Counted from the first letter of the stretch, positions 51,709 to 60,633 are shown. The stretch is 64,000 nucleotides of DNA from Firmicutes bacterium UBA6113 (GCA_002422545.1 DIWF01000005.1:122957-186956), one strand, 5' to 3'. Numbers and translations are program-made. Notes: generated from the letters alone by a model not told the origin.

Positions 51709-52692
51709 ATGAAAAAGAAATTATTTACAATGGCGGCAATACTTTTGATTGTTGCATCAATGACAGGGTGTTCCAAATATCTGGCTCCTGAAAAAAAGGT
51801 ACAAGAACCAACAAATAAAACAGAACAGGAAACACCGAAGGAAGAGTCAAATGCACAAAGTCTCCCTACAACAGACAGGGCAGGCAATAAAATAACAATT
51901 CCTGAAGAAGTAAACAAAATAATATCCATGTCCCCTTCAAACACAGAAATCATTGTAGCATTGGGTTATGGAGACAAACTAATAGCAGTTGACAAATATT
52001 CCAAGGACATAGAAGGAATACCTGCAGACCTGCCGCTATTTGATATAATGAAGCCTGATGTTGAGCAGCTTGTTGCACTTGAACCTGACCTTGTTATTGC
52101 ATCAGGAATGAGCAAGAGTGATGGAAGCGATCCTTTCAAGCCTGTGAAAGACCTCGGAATTTGCCTGGCATACATACCTTCAAGCGACAGCATGGAAGGT
52201 ATATACGAAGACATAATGTTCCTGGCAAAATCTCTTAGGAATGAAGAAAAAGGAACAGAACTTGTTGAGGGAATGAAGTCAGAAATAGCTAAAATCACTG
52301 AACTGTCATCAAAAATAACAGAAAAGAAAACAGTTTATTTTGAAATAGCAGCTGCACCAAATCTGTACAGTTTTGGAAGCGGAGTATTCTTAAATGAAAT
52401 GATTGAACTGATCGGTGCAGAAAATATATTTGCTGATCAGGAAAAATGGATTTCCGTATCAGATGAATCTGTTGTAGCAGCAGATCCGGACATAATACTT
52501 ACAAATGTCAGCTACATTGAAAATCCAACTGAAGAAATAAAATCAAGAGCCGGATGGGATAACATGACAGCTGTTAAAAACAATGATGTTTATTACATCG
52601 ACAATTCTGCAAGCTCTTTATCAAACCACAATGTTGTTAAAGCATTGAAGGAAATGGCAGAAGCTGTGTATCCGGAAGTATTTAAAAAATGA
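51709..52692 (+). CDS. btuF: Cobalamin ABC transporter substrate-binding lipoprotein
   Basis: 327 residues. Signal peptide with lipobox VASMTGC, then a class III binding fold: DRAGNKITIPEEVNKIISMSPSNTEIIVALGYGDKLIAVDKYS, KPDVEQLVALEPDLVIASG and DNMTAVKNNDVYYID. CGGAGG precedes the ATG at 51709; the frame reaches back into the riboswitch region but without homology. The riboswitch makes cobalamin or cobinamide the likely ligand, although such proteins also bind haem or siderophores. Its stop overlaps the permease start by 4 bp. Confidence 0.9.
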   Translation: MKKKLFTMAAILLIVASMTGCSKYLAPEKKVQEPTNKTEQETPKEESNAQSLPTTDRAGNKITIPEEVNKIISMSPSNTEIIVALGYGDKLIAVDKYSKDIEGIPADLPLFDIMKPDVEQLVALEPDLVIASGMSKSDGSDPFKPVKDLGICLAYIPSSDSMEGIYEDIMFLAKSLRNEEKGTELVEGMKSEIAKITELSSKITEKKTVYFEIAAAPNLYSFGSGVFLNEMIELIGAENIFADQEKWISVSDESVVAADPDIILTNVSYIENPTEEIKSRAGWDNMTAVKNNDVYYIDNSASSLSNHNVVKALKEMAEAVYPEVFKK

Positions 52693-53711
52693 AAACTAAA
52701 ATAAAAGTAATTTTGTCCATCATTATATGCATAACAGTAATTATGATGGGCATCGGCTTAGGGAGCATTTATGTTCCCGGAAGCCACATTATTAATATAA
52801 TAGCCGGCAAAATATTTGGATTGCCACTTAATCCCGATGTAAAGGAAGTTTCCGTTTCAATTGTATGGAATCTGAGGCTACCAAGAACAATACTTGCATT
52901 TCTTGTGGGAGGAGCACTGGCTGTGAGCGGTACCGTAATGCAGTCAGTACTGAAAAATCCTCTTGCTTCATCATATACCCTTGGGGTTTCTTCAGGAGCA
53001 TCACTGGGAGCTGCCTTTGTTATAGTCACAGGATTTTCCATACCTTTTCTTGGACCATTCACATTGCCGGCAGTGGGCCTAACATTCGGTCTTGTGACTG
53101 TTTTTTCGGCAGTGAAGTTTGCATCAAAAATGGACAAAAACCTGGAAAACAATACCATCATTCTGGTGGGTATGGTGTTCTCACTATTTGTCAATGCAAT
53201 TCTTACGCTTTTGACTTCAATGGCAAAGGAGCACCTTGAGCAGCTTACATTCTGGCAGATGGGAAGTTTTGCGCTGAAGGACTGGTCAAGCGCTGCAATA
53301 TTGTTTCCCATTGTGCTTGTTGGAATAATTGTAATAGAAAGTTATTCAAAGGAACTGGACATAATGACTTTCGGTGAAGAGCAAGCTTTCACCATGGGTG
53401 TAGACGTGCAGAAAGTAAAGTGGATTCTTCTAGGACTTTCTGCTGCTCTCACAGGAAGCGCAATTTCATTTGTGGGGGTCATAGGTTTCATTGACTTGAT
53501 TGCTCCTCATGTTGTAAGGAAGATTTTCGGTTCTTCTCACAAGACCGTAATTCCCATATCAATGCTATTTGGCGGAGCATTCATGGTTTTGTGTGATCTG
53601 ACCGCAAGAACAATTATATCGCCATCTGAGCTGCCTGTGGGCGCAATAACTGCTCTTGTAGGAGCACCGTTTTTTGCATATATTTATTTTTCCAAAAGAA
53701 AGGAGCTGTAA
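52689..53711 (+). CDS. btuC: Cobalamin ABC transporter permease (FecCD/BtuC type)
   Basis: 340 residues with about ten membrane segments and the family motifs WNLRLPRTILAFLVGGALAVSG, NPLASSYTLGVSSGASLGAAF, LGLSAALTGSAISFVGVIGFIDLIAPH and PVGAITALVGAPFFAYI. It forms the channel of a BtuCDF-type importer. It is coupled to btuF by an ATGA overlap and to the ATPase by directly adjacent codons. Confidence 0.93.
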   Translation: MKTKIKVILSIIICITVIMMGIGLGSIYVPGSHIINIIAGKIFGLPLNPDVKEVSVSIVWNLRLPRTILAFLVGGALAVSGTVMQSVLKNPLASSYTLGVSSGASLGAAFVIVTGFSIPFLGPFTLPAVGLTFGLVTVFSAVKFASKMDKNLENNTIILVGMVFSLFVNAILTLLTSMAKEHLEQLTFWQMGSFALKDWSSAAILFPIVLVGIIVIESYSKELDIMTFGEEQAFTMGVDVQKVKWILLGLSAALTGSAISFVGVIGFIDLIAPHVVRKIFGSSHKTVIPISMLFGGAFMVLCDLTARTIISPSELPVGAITALVGAPFFAYIYFSKRKEL

Positions 53712-54515
53712 ATGCTTACTTTAAAAAATGTTTCTGCAGGCTATAACGGATTTGATGTTATTTCAGACATATCACTGGATGTTATGGAAGGCGAAAACCT
53801 GTGCATTTTAGGACCCAACGGCTGTGGAAAAACAACTCTCATTAAGACAATATCAGGACTCATTCCACACATGGGAACTATTGAAATAGACGGATTAAAC
53901 ATTTCTGACATGAAAAGAACGGAAGTTGCCGAAAAAATAGCAGTCATGAGTCAGATATCAACAATATATTTTTCATACACCATTTATGAAACAGTTCTTC
54001 TGGGAAGATATCTGCACATGAAGGGACGTACATTCAAGGAACCTTCCTTAAGGGACAGGGAATATGCCGACAAATGCCTGAAGGCAGTTGGACTTTACAG
54101 CATGAAAAACAAGCAGATAAGCACATTGTCAGGAGGCCAGCTTCAAAGGGTGTACCTTGCCCGGACATTGGCCCAGGAACCAAATGTTATACTTCTTGAC
54201 GAACCTACAAACCACCTTGATTTGAAACATCAGGCAGAGCTTGTGGATTTCCTCAGAGATTGGTCAAAAGAAGAAGGTCACACTGTAATAGGAGTTTTTC
54301 ATGATTTGAACCTTGCCATGAAACTTGCTGACAATGTGCTCTTACTGGATAAGGGAAAAATTGCAGCCTATGGAAAAACAAAGGATGTAATTTCTTCTAA
54401 ATTATTAAGTGATGTTTATGAAATGGATGTTGCAGGTTACATGGTTGATTCCCTTAAGCAGTGGGAATCCATACAAAACGGTCCTGCACAAACAAAACTT
54501 AGAAAAATCAAATAA
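53712..54515 (+). CDS. btuD: Cobalamin ABC transporter ATP-binding protein
   Basis: 267 residues. Walker A GPNGCGKTT, Q-loop MSQ, signature LSGGQLQRVYLARTL, Walker B VILLDEPTNHLD, H-loop VFHD. FepC/BtuD class. It follows btuC with no gap and ends the operon. Cobalamin taken up could serve corrinoid-dependent enzymes common in anaerobes, none of which are in this window. Confidence 0.93.
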   Translation: MLTLKNVSAGYNGFDVISDISLDVMEGENLCILGPNGCGKTTLIKTISGLIPHMGTIEIDGLNISDMKRTEVAEKIAVMSQISTIYFSYTIYETVLLGRYLHMKGRTFKEPSLRDREYADKCLKAVGLYSMKNKQISTLSGGQLQRVYLARTLAQEPNVILLDEPTNHLDLKHQAELVDFLRDWSKEEGHTVIGVFHDLNLAMKLADNVLLLDKGKIAAYGKTKDVISSKLLSDVYEMDVAGYMVDSLKQWESIQNGPAQTKLRKIK

Positions 54516-54576
54516 TGTAGTGGAGGTAGAGTAGCAGAACTGCTCAGGCCATTGACAACCCCCGATTCTACAAACC

Positions 54577-54657
54577 GTAGGGGCGGATCTTGTATCCGCC
54601 CGGGTAATTAATCCAATAATTTTGTTTTCTTCGGGAGGACACTAGGTCCTCCCCTAC
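54577..54657. repeat. Palindromic repeat, family A (copy 3)
   Basis: GTAGGGGCGGATCTTGTATC/CGCCCG forms the first hairpin and CGGGAGGACACTAGGTCCTC/CCCTAC the second; the ends GTAGGGG and CCCCTAC are inverted. It lies between btuD and the convergent proC-like gene. Confidence 0.88.
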
Positions 54658-54728
54658 AAAATATGATTTCAAGTTCACCGACAATTACCAATATTAATTA
54701 ATTTAAATAACCTTGTCATCAACCTTAC

Positions 54729-54752
54729 AGCAGTATAGCTGCTTTTTTTTTA
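54729..54752 (+). terminator. Terminator of the btuFCD operon
   Basis: AGCAG and CTGCT around TATAG are followed by nine or more T on the + strand. It reaches the last codon of the convergent proC-like gene. Confidence 0.7.
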
Positions 54753-55586
54753 CAAAATTTCATTAGCTTCCTTTGAAGCAAGCTCTGTAATCTCATTGTA
54801 TCTTCCTGTAGATGCATTAAGGGCTGCGTCGAATACATCTGGAAGCATTTTTTCAAACACCTTTACTCCTTCGTAAGTGATTCCTCCCTTTGTTGAAACT
54901 CTGTTTATTGTTTCTTCAAAGCTCATGTTCTTTTCAAGAAGAAGTCTTGAAGCTCCAAGAAGTGAAACCAACAGCATGTGTTCAAGTTCCTCGTCTGTTA
55001 TGTTCTTGCTCTTTTTTGATGCTGATTTAACAAATTCAAGCATAATTTCAGCAAAAAATCCTGGAAAGCTTGCTGTCATGTTCTGGCTCAGATTAATGTC
55101 TTCTTCTCCCATAACTTTAACTTCACTGAAATTTGCCATGAGTCCTTCAAAGAACTTCTTTTCGTCATCCTTCACATTTTCATTGTGGCAGGCAATTGTA
55201 ACTCCGCCGTTAACCATTGAAATCAGTGTTGGCATAAAGATTGTAATGCTTCCACTATGGAATTTTATAAGGTCTTTGTGGGCAACCATTGATGTTGAAA
55301 TCATGAGATACTTGTTTTCATTTAAATATGGCTTTATTTCTTTCAATACTTTTGGCAGGTTCAATGGCTCAACGCAAATCATAATATTATCGCAACTTTT
55401 CACAAGTTCTTCATTGCTCCTGCAGATAGTAAGCGCTTTGTATTTCTTTTCAAGGCTATCCAATTTTTCAAAAGAGCGGTTTGCAACACAAATATTTTCT
55501 TCTTTCACCAATTCCAACTCCATGAATTTATGAAGCAACATTGACCCTACATTTCCTATTCCTATAATTCCTAATTCTTTTTTCAT
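54750..55586 (-). CDS. Pyrroline-5-carboxylate reductase family protein
   Basis: 278 residues. Rossmann motif GIIGIGNVGSMLLHKFM near the N-terminus and the C-terminal dimerisation part with FAEIMLEFV and STKGGITYEGVKVFEKM, similar to the TxGGxTxxG motif of ProC. It is rather divergent from classical ProC, but two tandem T-boxes with proline specifiers upstream argue strongly for proline synthesis (reduction of pyrroline-5-carboxylate). AGGAGG precedes the ATG at 55586. Confidence 0.85.
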   Translation of the reverse strand: MKKELGIIGIGNVGSMLLHKFMELELVKEENICVANRSFEKLDSLEKKYKALTICRSNEELVKSCDNIMICVEPLNLPKVLKEIKPYLNENKYLMISTSMVAHKDLIKFHSGSITIFMPTLISMVNGGVTIACHNENVKDDEKKFFEGLMANFSEVKVMGEEDINLSQNMTASFPGFFAEIMLEFVKSASKKSKNITDEELEHMLLVSLLGASRLLLEKNMSFEETINRVSTKGGITYEGVKVFEKMLPDVFDAALNASTGRYNEITELASKEANEIL

Positions 55587-55644
55587 GATATCCTCCTGAT
55601 ATTTATATTTTATATTTGATATTTTGTTATGCATTTTAAATAAA

Positions 55645-55855
55645 ATAAACCGCCCCTTAAATACTAAGAGGCGGAATTCCGCGGTACCACTCTAATTGCA
55701 TGCATAAAATGCAGCATCTCATTTAAATAACGGTTTTGCCGTTTGGGTCATCCCCAAAAGCTCCAAGACGGGTTCAACATACAGCGGGACAGATACTTTT
55801 CACCAATAGTATCCTCTCTATAGACCTTGCACATTTACTGTTTCTTATCATAGCT
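55645..55855 (-). promoter_or_regulatory. T-box riboswitch, Pro (CCC) specifier, proximal to the proC-like gene
   Basis: The minus strand has GAGTGGTACCGCGG (around 55685), a stem I with TATAGAGAGG and the specifier TTGAA-CCC-GTCTTGGAGC, and a terminator AAACCGCC/GGCGGTTT type (CCGCCTC...GGGGCGG, 55648-55675). It is the second of two tandem copies. Confidence 0.92.
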
Positions 55856-55869
55856 GAGTATTAAGTTGG

Positions 55870-56098
55870 TGTATGGATAAATCATACGGGACTCATTGCG
55901 ATTGTGCGACCAATCGTCTGACACGTCGTTGTTTCTTTCATCAACGATTCTTTCTGCATTTCTTGATTGTATCAGCCTAGCGCAGTTTCGTTCACAAATT
56001 TATCAGCTCCCTCCGGTCGCATAAATTTGGAACTCATTGCGGTTGACCTACCAGCAATTCTTGCTTCGCTATCGCTCACAACAATTGGGTTAGGACAT
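55870..56098 (-). repeat. T-box-associated structured repeat (family C, copy 3)
   Basis: It lies between the two tandem Pro T-boxes. Two cores (55911-55892 and 56052-56033, minus strand) surround hairpins such as AATTTAT/ATAAATT with loop GCGACCGGAGGGAGC, and CAATTGTT/ATTG with loop GAGCGATAGCGAAG. A stretch with GAACGAAACTGCGCT and GATACAATCAAG is shared with copy 2. Confidence 0.78.
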
Positions 56099-56099
56099 A

Positions 56100-56325
56100 C
56101 AAAACCGCCCCTTAAATACTAAGAGGCGGTTTATCCACGGTACCACTCTAATTGCCGCATTAATATGCAGCATCTCATGTAAATAACGGTTTTGCCGTTT
56201 GGGTTGCTACCCCCAAAAGCTCCAAGATGGGTTCAACATGCAGCGGGCCGGAAACTTTTCACCGGCAGCTTCCTCTCTATAGACCATGCATATTTACTAT
56301 TTCTTTTCAAAGCAAATATATTAAA
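56100..56325 (-). promoter_or_regulatory. T-box riboswitch, Pro (CCC) specifier, distal
   Basis: Same plan as the proximal copy, with specifier TTGAA-CCC-ATCTTGGAGC, core GAGTGGTACCGTGG and terminator with CCGCCTCTTAGTATTTAAGG continuing GGCGG before TTTT. The apical parts of stem I differ between the copies (compensated), so both seem maintained. Confidence 0.92.
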
Positions 56326-56439
56326 AAGAATGATATAACAATAACTGCAATTTGTCAATAATAAATTTAAAATTATCCAGAAATTATTAATTAGCAGAAT
56401 TATGGGTATAATATTTTTATCTATATTTAGGAGGTACAT

Positions 56440-57468
56440 ATGAACAAAATAATAACCATGGTCATTATTTCAGCAATGCTTTTTACAGGCTGCGCCAATG
56501 AAGCAAATCCGCCGGATGACAATAATGAAACTCCATCACTTAAAATTGAAAATTATTATCCATTCACTGAGAATACAAAATATGTTTATGAAGGCGAAGG
56601 CAATGAATTTGCATTCATGACTACATACGTTGAATATATTAAAGATAACAGAATTCAGACCAGGACTGACAATGGCGGCACTGAAATTGTCAAGGTGCTG
56701 GAAATAAAAGACGGGCAGCTTCTTGAACTTTTAAACCGAGGTGAAACATACTTCAGGGAAAATTTCACAGATGATGAATATACAAGCGGACGAATACTTT
56801 TAAAAGAACCCTTGGAAGAAGGAAACAGCTGGACCAATGACAGCGGTGCAACATCAACCATAACAAATGTAGTAAAAGAAATTGTCACAAAGATGGGAAA
56901 TTTTGAAGCCTTAGAAGTTACTACAGAAGGCAAGCAAGGCAAGACTATTGACTACTATGCCAAAGATACAGGGCTTATTAAGACAGTTAATATTGGCGAA
57001 GGATATGAAGTATCATCCACCATATCAGAAATAATAAAAAATCAGCCTTTCATACAGTCCATAACCCTTTATTACCCTGACGTTGATGGAATTACAATTC
57101 ATGCTGTTGATGTTCAGATTTCATTTAACACCAATGAGGAACCAAAGGATATAATAGAAAAAAATGTTAAAGACCTGTCAGTTTATGAAGTATTAGGCCC
57201 AAACACAAAAATAAACGACCTTTATTTCGATGAACAGGAAAACAGCGTACACATTGACCTTTCAAAGGAATTTGTTACAGAAATGAACGCAGGAAGCGGC
57301 TTTGAAGCAATGATACTTCAGTGCCTCACAAATACATTGGGAGACTATTACCAGGTTGAAGAAGTGTATATTACAATAGACGGCGGCCCTTATGAATCAG
57401 GCCACATAATTATTGAAGAAGGCGAAGCTTACAAAGTTGACTACACAAATGTAAAAACGACAGAATGA
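56440..57468 (+). CDS. GerMN-domain lipoprotein
   Basis: 342 residues. Signal peptide with lipobox MLFTGC. The middle part (about 30-205) is a beta-rich domain with NYYPFTENTKYVYEGEG. The C-terminal part (about 205-325) matches GerMN: SITLYYPDVDGITIHAVDVQISF, LYFDEQENSVHIDLSKEFV and YYQVEEVYITIDGGP. GerMN domains occur in spore germination protein GerM and in cell-surface lipoproteins. AGGAGG precedes the ATG, and a terminator follows. It is divergent from the proC-like T-box region. Confidence 0.87.
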   Translation: MNKIITMVIISAMLFTGCANEANPPDDNNETPSLKIENYYPFTENTKYVYEGEGNEFAFMTTYVEYIKDNRIQTRTDNGGTEIVKVLEIKDGQLLELLNRGETYFRENFTDDEYTSGRILLKEPLEEGNSWTNDSGATSTITNVVKEIVTKMGNFEALEVTTEGKQGKTIDYYAKDTGLIKTVNIGEGYEVSSTISEIIKNQPFIQSITLYYPDVDGITIHAVDVQISFNTNEEPKDIIEKNVKDLSVYEVLGPNTKINDLYFDEQENSVHIDLSKEFVTEMNAGSGFEAMILQCLTNTLGDYYQVEEVYITIDGGPYESGHIIIEEGEAYKVDYTNVKTTE

Positions 57469-57474
57469 AGTATA

Positions 57475-57507
57475 GGGCTTTTGGCTGTAATGCCAATAGC
57501 CTTTTCT
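57475..57507 (+). terminator. Terminator after the GerMN lipoprotein gene
   Basis: GGGCTTTTGGC and GCCAATAGCC pair with one mismatch around TGTAAT, followed by TTTTCTT. Confidence 0.8.
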
Positions 57508-57575
57508 TGTATTAGCAAATTCTCATACGTACCCATACTTGGTCTATCCTTGCTTATTATAAGGTATATAATAAT

Positions 57576-58037
57576 TTATATGCTTTTTTCACCTAACTCC
57601 CCTTCCTTTAGCGTTTGTACTATTATCTGATGTCTTGTAGAAGCCAGTACTTGTTGTAGTATATTATAAGGCTGGTTAACCGCAGGAATTATTTCATTCA
57701 AACTAAAACCATAAACATCCTTCCATATTATTGTTATTCTGTTCAATGGTTCAAGGGATAGTATGATCCTTTGCAGCATATTTGCATCAGCTTTTTTATC
57801 ATGTTCTTCACAGTCTTCGTACGTAAAGGACTTGGGATCGCTAATGTAAATATTGCAAATATCTTTTGCAATACACATAAAAAAATCTTCAGACATGTTA
57901 TTGCTCAAATCTGATGCCTGAACCATCCTATTAATTGCTGTCTCTGCTAAAATGCATGCTGAATTTTCAGATCCTGTTAATCTGAAAGCAAAAGCATATA
58001 CTTTTTTAATAAAAACTTCCTTAGACATATTATACAT
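57576..58037 (-). CDS. Degenerate sigma-70-like (ECF-type) protein
   Basis: About 153 residues. The N-terminal half (KVYAFAFRLTGSENSACILAETAINRMVQ) resembles sigma region 2, and the C-terminal half (RIILSLEPLNRITIIWKDVYGFSLNEIIPAVNQPYNILQQVLASTRHQI) resembles region 4. Conserved -10 recognition residues are poorly kept. The start at 58037 follows GGGGAA; nearby ATGs are alternatives. There is no anti-sigma gene adjacent, and the next element downstream on this strand is a terminator and the convergent lipoprotein. Confidence 0.6.
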   Translation of the reverse strand: MYNMSKEVFIKKVYAFAFRLTGSENSACILAETAINRMVQASDLSNNMSEDFFMCIAKDICNIYISDPKSFTYEDCEEHDKKADANMLQRIILSLEPLNRITIIWKDVYGFSLNEIIPAVNQPYNILQQVLASTRHQIIVQTLKEGELGEKSI

Positions 58038-58107
58038 TATATTCCCCATATAAAACATGTGAATTAAATTCTACTCTGACTCTATTATAGACTATAACAT
58101 TCACTGA

Positions 58108-58195
58108 TGTCATAGGGACGGGCTATTGTCATATTGGTGTCAATAACCCCGTCCCCTTGTCAACGCGTCCCCTTGTCAACGTCCCCTTGTCAACT
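58108..58195. repeat. Palindromic repeat, family B (copy 1)
   Basis: GGGACGGG-CTATTG...CAATAACCCCGTCCC forms a large hairpin, followed by GTCCCCTTGTCAA repeated three times. The last repeat overlaps the 3' end of the gene remnant at 58194. A second copy is at 62664. Confidence 0.85.
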
Positions 58196-58650
58196 AACTA
58201 TAATATGTAAAGAATTCAAATCTACAAGGAATTCCAGCAGCACCCGTTGATGTAGTGATTACTTGCTGACTATCTGCAGTAAAAGTTGTTGTAAGTATAT
58301 TAGATCCCGAAAGTGTTGTTTTTGTCCCATTTTCTATTTTTACTGTTACATTACACCCTACTGAAGCATTGGCGTTTACTAAATCAGTTTGTTTATTTCC
58401 TAAACTTCTTGACTCTAAAAACGTCAAAGTGCCTCACCTGCCAGTGCTCTAACTTCACCAGAACTATTAACAACCTTTTTTAAGTTTTTAATATCTTCTG
58501 GCTTTTTAGTCATAGCTTTCACTGATTGAGCTTTATTTGTCATAATAGAATTTGATGCTATCTGTAAACTATTATCTCCTTTGAAAAAGTCAGATGAATA
58601 ATAGGTCTGTGTAAATGAAATATTTAATAATAGATATTATAGACTACAAC
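58194..58650 (-). pseudogene. Remnant of an unidentified gene, frameshifted
   Basis: One frame (about 58650-58425) reads SFTQTYYSSDFFKGDNSLQI, then KAMTKKPEDIKNLKKVVNSS and ALAGEAL before TGA. Another frame continues TFLESRSLGNKQ, NASVGCNVTVKIENGTKTTL and AAGIPCRFEFF to a TAG at the edge of a family B repeat. There is no start codon with a ribosome site at the 5' end. The second part looks like an extracellular beta domain with two cysteines. I do not recognise it. Confidence 0.55.
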
Positions 58651-58702
58651 TATTATATAACTTTCAATTTTCTAAATCCTCAATTATTTCCCAGTCAATT
58701 TA

Positions 58703-59236
58703 TCATTGAAAACATGATATATATGATACTTTACCAGTTTCAGAATCAAAGAAAATTTTTACATATGTCAAATATCGAACTAAATAGACGACTGAAGGAG
58801 GAATTGAGTTCGGATCGTCGTAATAAGGTTCTCCCAACTTATTAATAACAGATTTGTAATCATCATCGCCATTTATGCCCAGTAAAGATGGTACGGGATA
58901 TTCTAGAGAATCGTCATAATAAAAAGTTCCAACAGAAAATATCTGGTCATTGCTGATACTCACTGTTACCCCATTTTTTAATTGATAATAGTGTTCACTC
59001 ATTCTTTCTTCAGAGTTTTGCTCATAGATATCAACCGCATCTTTATCTAAAATCTTCTGAAATAATGCATAATCCATACCCATTATGAAATATACATCTT
59101 CCTGAAAATCAAGAGTAAACATATTCAGTGTTGTATCTTGCTGTATATTACCAACATTGTTTTCCGGTATTACATTGCATCCAACTATTATTGTCGTTAT
59201 TAAGCATAAATATATACTAAAGATTACTTTTCTCAC
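58703..59236 (-). CDS. Hypothetical lipoprotein, 177 residues
   Basis: Signal peptide with lipobox TTIIVGC (Cys near residue 20). The mature part has LDFQEDVYFIMGMDYALFQKIL, VTVSISNDQIFSVGTFYYDDS and INGDDDYKSVINKLGEPYYDDP, and ends FFDSETGKVSYISCFQ. The GDDxxxVIxKLGEP motif resembles small secreted SmpA/OmlA-like or DUF-type proteins, but I cannot name the family. GGAGG lies before the ATG. It is in the decayed accessory region. Confidence 0.7.
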   Translation of the reverse strand: MRKVIFSIYLCLITTIIVGCNVIPENNVGNIQQDTTLNMFTLDFQEDVYFIMGMDYALFQKILDKDAVDIYEQNSEERMSEHYYQLKNGVTVSISNDQIFSVGTFYYDDSLEYPVPSLLGINGDDDYKSVINKLGEPYYDDPNSIPPSVVYLVRYLTYVKIFFDSETGKVSYISCFQ

Positions 59237-59293
59237 TAAATCTCCTCCTATAATAAAAGATCAGCTCAACTTTTTATTAAATTATTTTAAGAT

Positions 59294-59845
59294 TTATAAA
59301 ATACTTTTTTCGTTTATTATTTTTGTTGTATCATACATATCTTCCAGATTATTAGTCTCGATTAATTTAATAAATTCATCATCCGTTATATGAAAATATT
59401 CTCTATATTCATTAATGTCAAATTTAAACTGAATAAGGTTAGCTTTTTTCTCTGTAATTAACCAATCCGTTACTTTTTCTAAGCCCACATAGTCAACAAG
59501 TTCTAAAGGAATTAATACATCAGATACTTCATATTCTTCATAATTTAAAGTAATTTCACCAACTGAACTTGGTTGAGTGAAAATGTTCGGCCAAAAATAT
59601 ACTGGATTTACATTGTTTGCATCTCCATCAGCCCATGCTGCTCCATTTTTAGTTACTTGGAAATGTAAATGAGCTCCAGAAGATTGACCTGTATTCCCAA
59701 CTAACCCTACTTTTTCGCCTTTAGCTACATAATCACCAACTGCATCTGGAATAGGTTCCTCTTTCATATGCATATAAAGGTGATGTAGATTGTTACCTGT
59801 TGATGGATCAATATTATTTGATTTTATATGCAGCATACCTTTCAT
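59294..59845 (-). CDS. Truncated M23 (LytM) peptidase domain protein, probably a remnant
   Basis: 183 residues. The second half of an M23 domain is present: NNLHHLYMHMKEEPIPDAVGDYVAKGEKVGLVGNTGQSSGAHLHFQVTKNG with the metal HLHF motif. The first metal-binding motif (HxxxD) and any signal sequence are missing, so it cannot be an active exported peptidase. A stop codon lies three codons before the first ATG. The C-terminal 90 residues are an unrelated acidic tail. A long palindrome lies right at the 5' end, suggesting a rearrangement cut the gene. Confidence 0.65.
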   Translation of the reverse strand: MKGMLHIKSNNIDPSTGNNLHHLYMHMKEEPIPDAVGDYVAKGEKVGLVGNTGQSSGAHLHFQVTKNGAAWADGDANNVNPVYFWPNIFTQPSSVGEITLNYEEYEVSDVLIPLELVDYVGLEKVTDWLITEKKANLIQFKFDINEYREYFHITDDEFIKLIETNNLEDMYDTTKIINEKSIL

Positions 59846-59862
59846 CCCCTTTTATTTTTCAT

Positions 59863-59909
59863 ATATATCAATATAATTTTATAAGTTATAAAATTATATT
59901 GATATATGT
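59863..59909. repeat. Long A/T palindrome at the truncated M23 gene
   Basis: The arm TATATCAATATAATTTTATAA (minus its last base a 20-base match) and its complement meet around a single central G; 22 of 23 positions pair. No T-run follows. The rest of 59910-60225 is A/T-rich and shows no gene. Confidence 0.7.
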
Positions 59910-60225
59910 TCCCCCATGCTTTCACAACCAACCAGATACAAAAACATCATTGCCAAAATCTTACACCAATAAAACCTCATAAGTTCCCCTCAACTTAATC
60001 AATTTTATATTTATATTCTATATTACTGTATTATATATTTTGTAATTTAATTTGTCAATATATGATTCACTCGAGCGACATATCAATCAACTATTTGTTA
60101 TTTTAAGGAACTGCTTTTAAGATATGATTTTCATTGACATAATAATAAGAACAGCCTATAATATTGTTTATAATATAATGATATTCAATATAATTTAATA
60201 ATTTAAATATACAGAGGTATTTTTT

Positions 60226-60633
60226 ATGGATAACAATTCATTTTCGTTAACAAAAAATGAACAGGAAATTATGGAGCTTTTGTGGTCGCAGGATAAGGCT
60301 TTGTCACGCTCTGAAATTATTGAACTGTCTACAGAGCGTTCCTGGAAAAAAAGTTCAATTCATATTTTACTTAACAGCTTATTAGAAAAAGGAGCAATCA
60401 GGGTGGAGGGCTTCGTAAAAACAGGTAAAAATTATGGAAGGACATATTCCGCAGCAGTTACTCAGGAGGAATATCAGATTATGCAGTTTAAGCAGGGAGC
60501 AAACTATCTTAAATCAAAATCATCTGCCATAACAGGTCTTGTATCTGCACTTGTTCAGAATGAGGATATTGATAGTGAAACTCTGGATAAGCTGGAGGCT
60601 ATTCTGAAGGAACGGAAGAGCGATAGAAAATGA
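60226..60633 (+). CDS. BlaI/MecI family repressor
   Basis: 135 residues. A winged helix (SLTKNEQEIMELLWSQDKALSRSEIIELSTERSWKKSSIHILLNSLLEKGAIRVEG) and a C-terminal dimerisation helix. BlaI/MecI repressors are inactivated by proteolysis when a partner BlaR1/M56 membrane protease senses its signal. That partner is encoded next, overlapping by 4 bp. No beta-lactamase gene is nearby. Confidence 0.9.
   Translation: MDNNSFSLTKNEQEIMELLWSQDKALSRSEIIELSTERSWKKSSIHILLNSLLEKGAIRVEGFVKTGKNYGRTYSAAVTQEEYQIMQFKQGANYLKSKSSAITGLVSALVQNEDIDSETLDKLEAILKERKSDRK

Noticed and set aside
55870..56098. Family C repeats as decayed protein-coding genes
   Set aside because: All frames contain stops, and conservation follows hairpin pairing rather than codons.
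59863..59909. A/T palindrome as a transcription terminator
   Set aside because: No G/C in the stem base, no T-run on either side, and no gene ends there.
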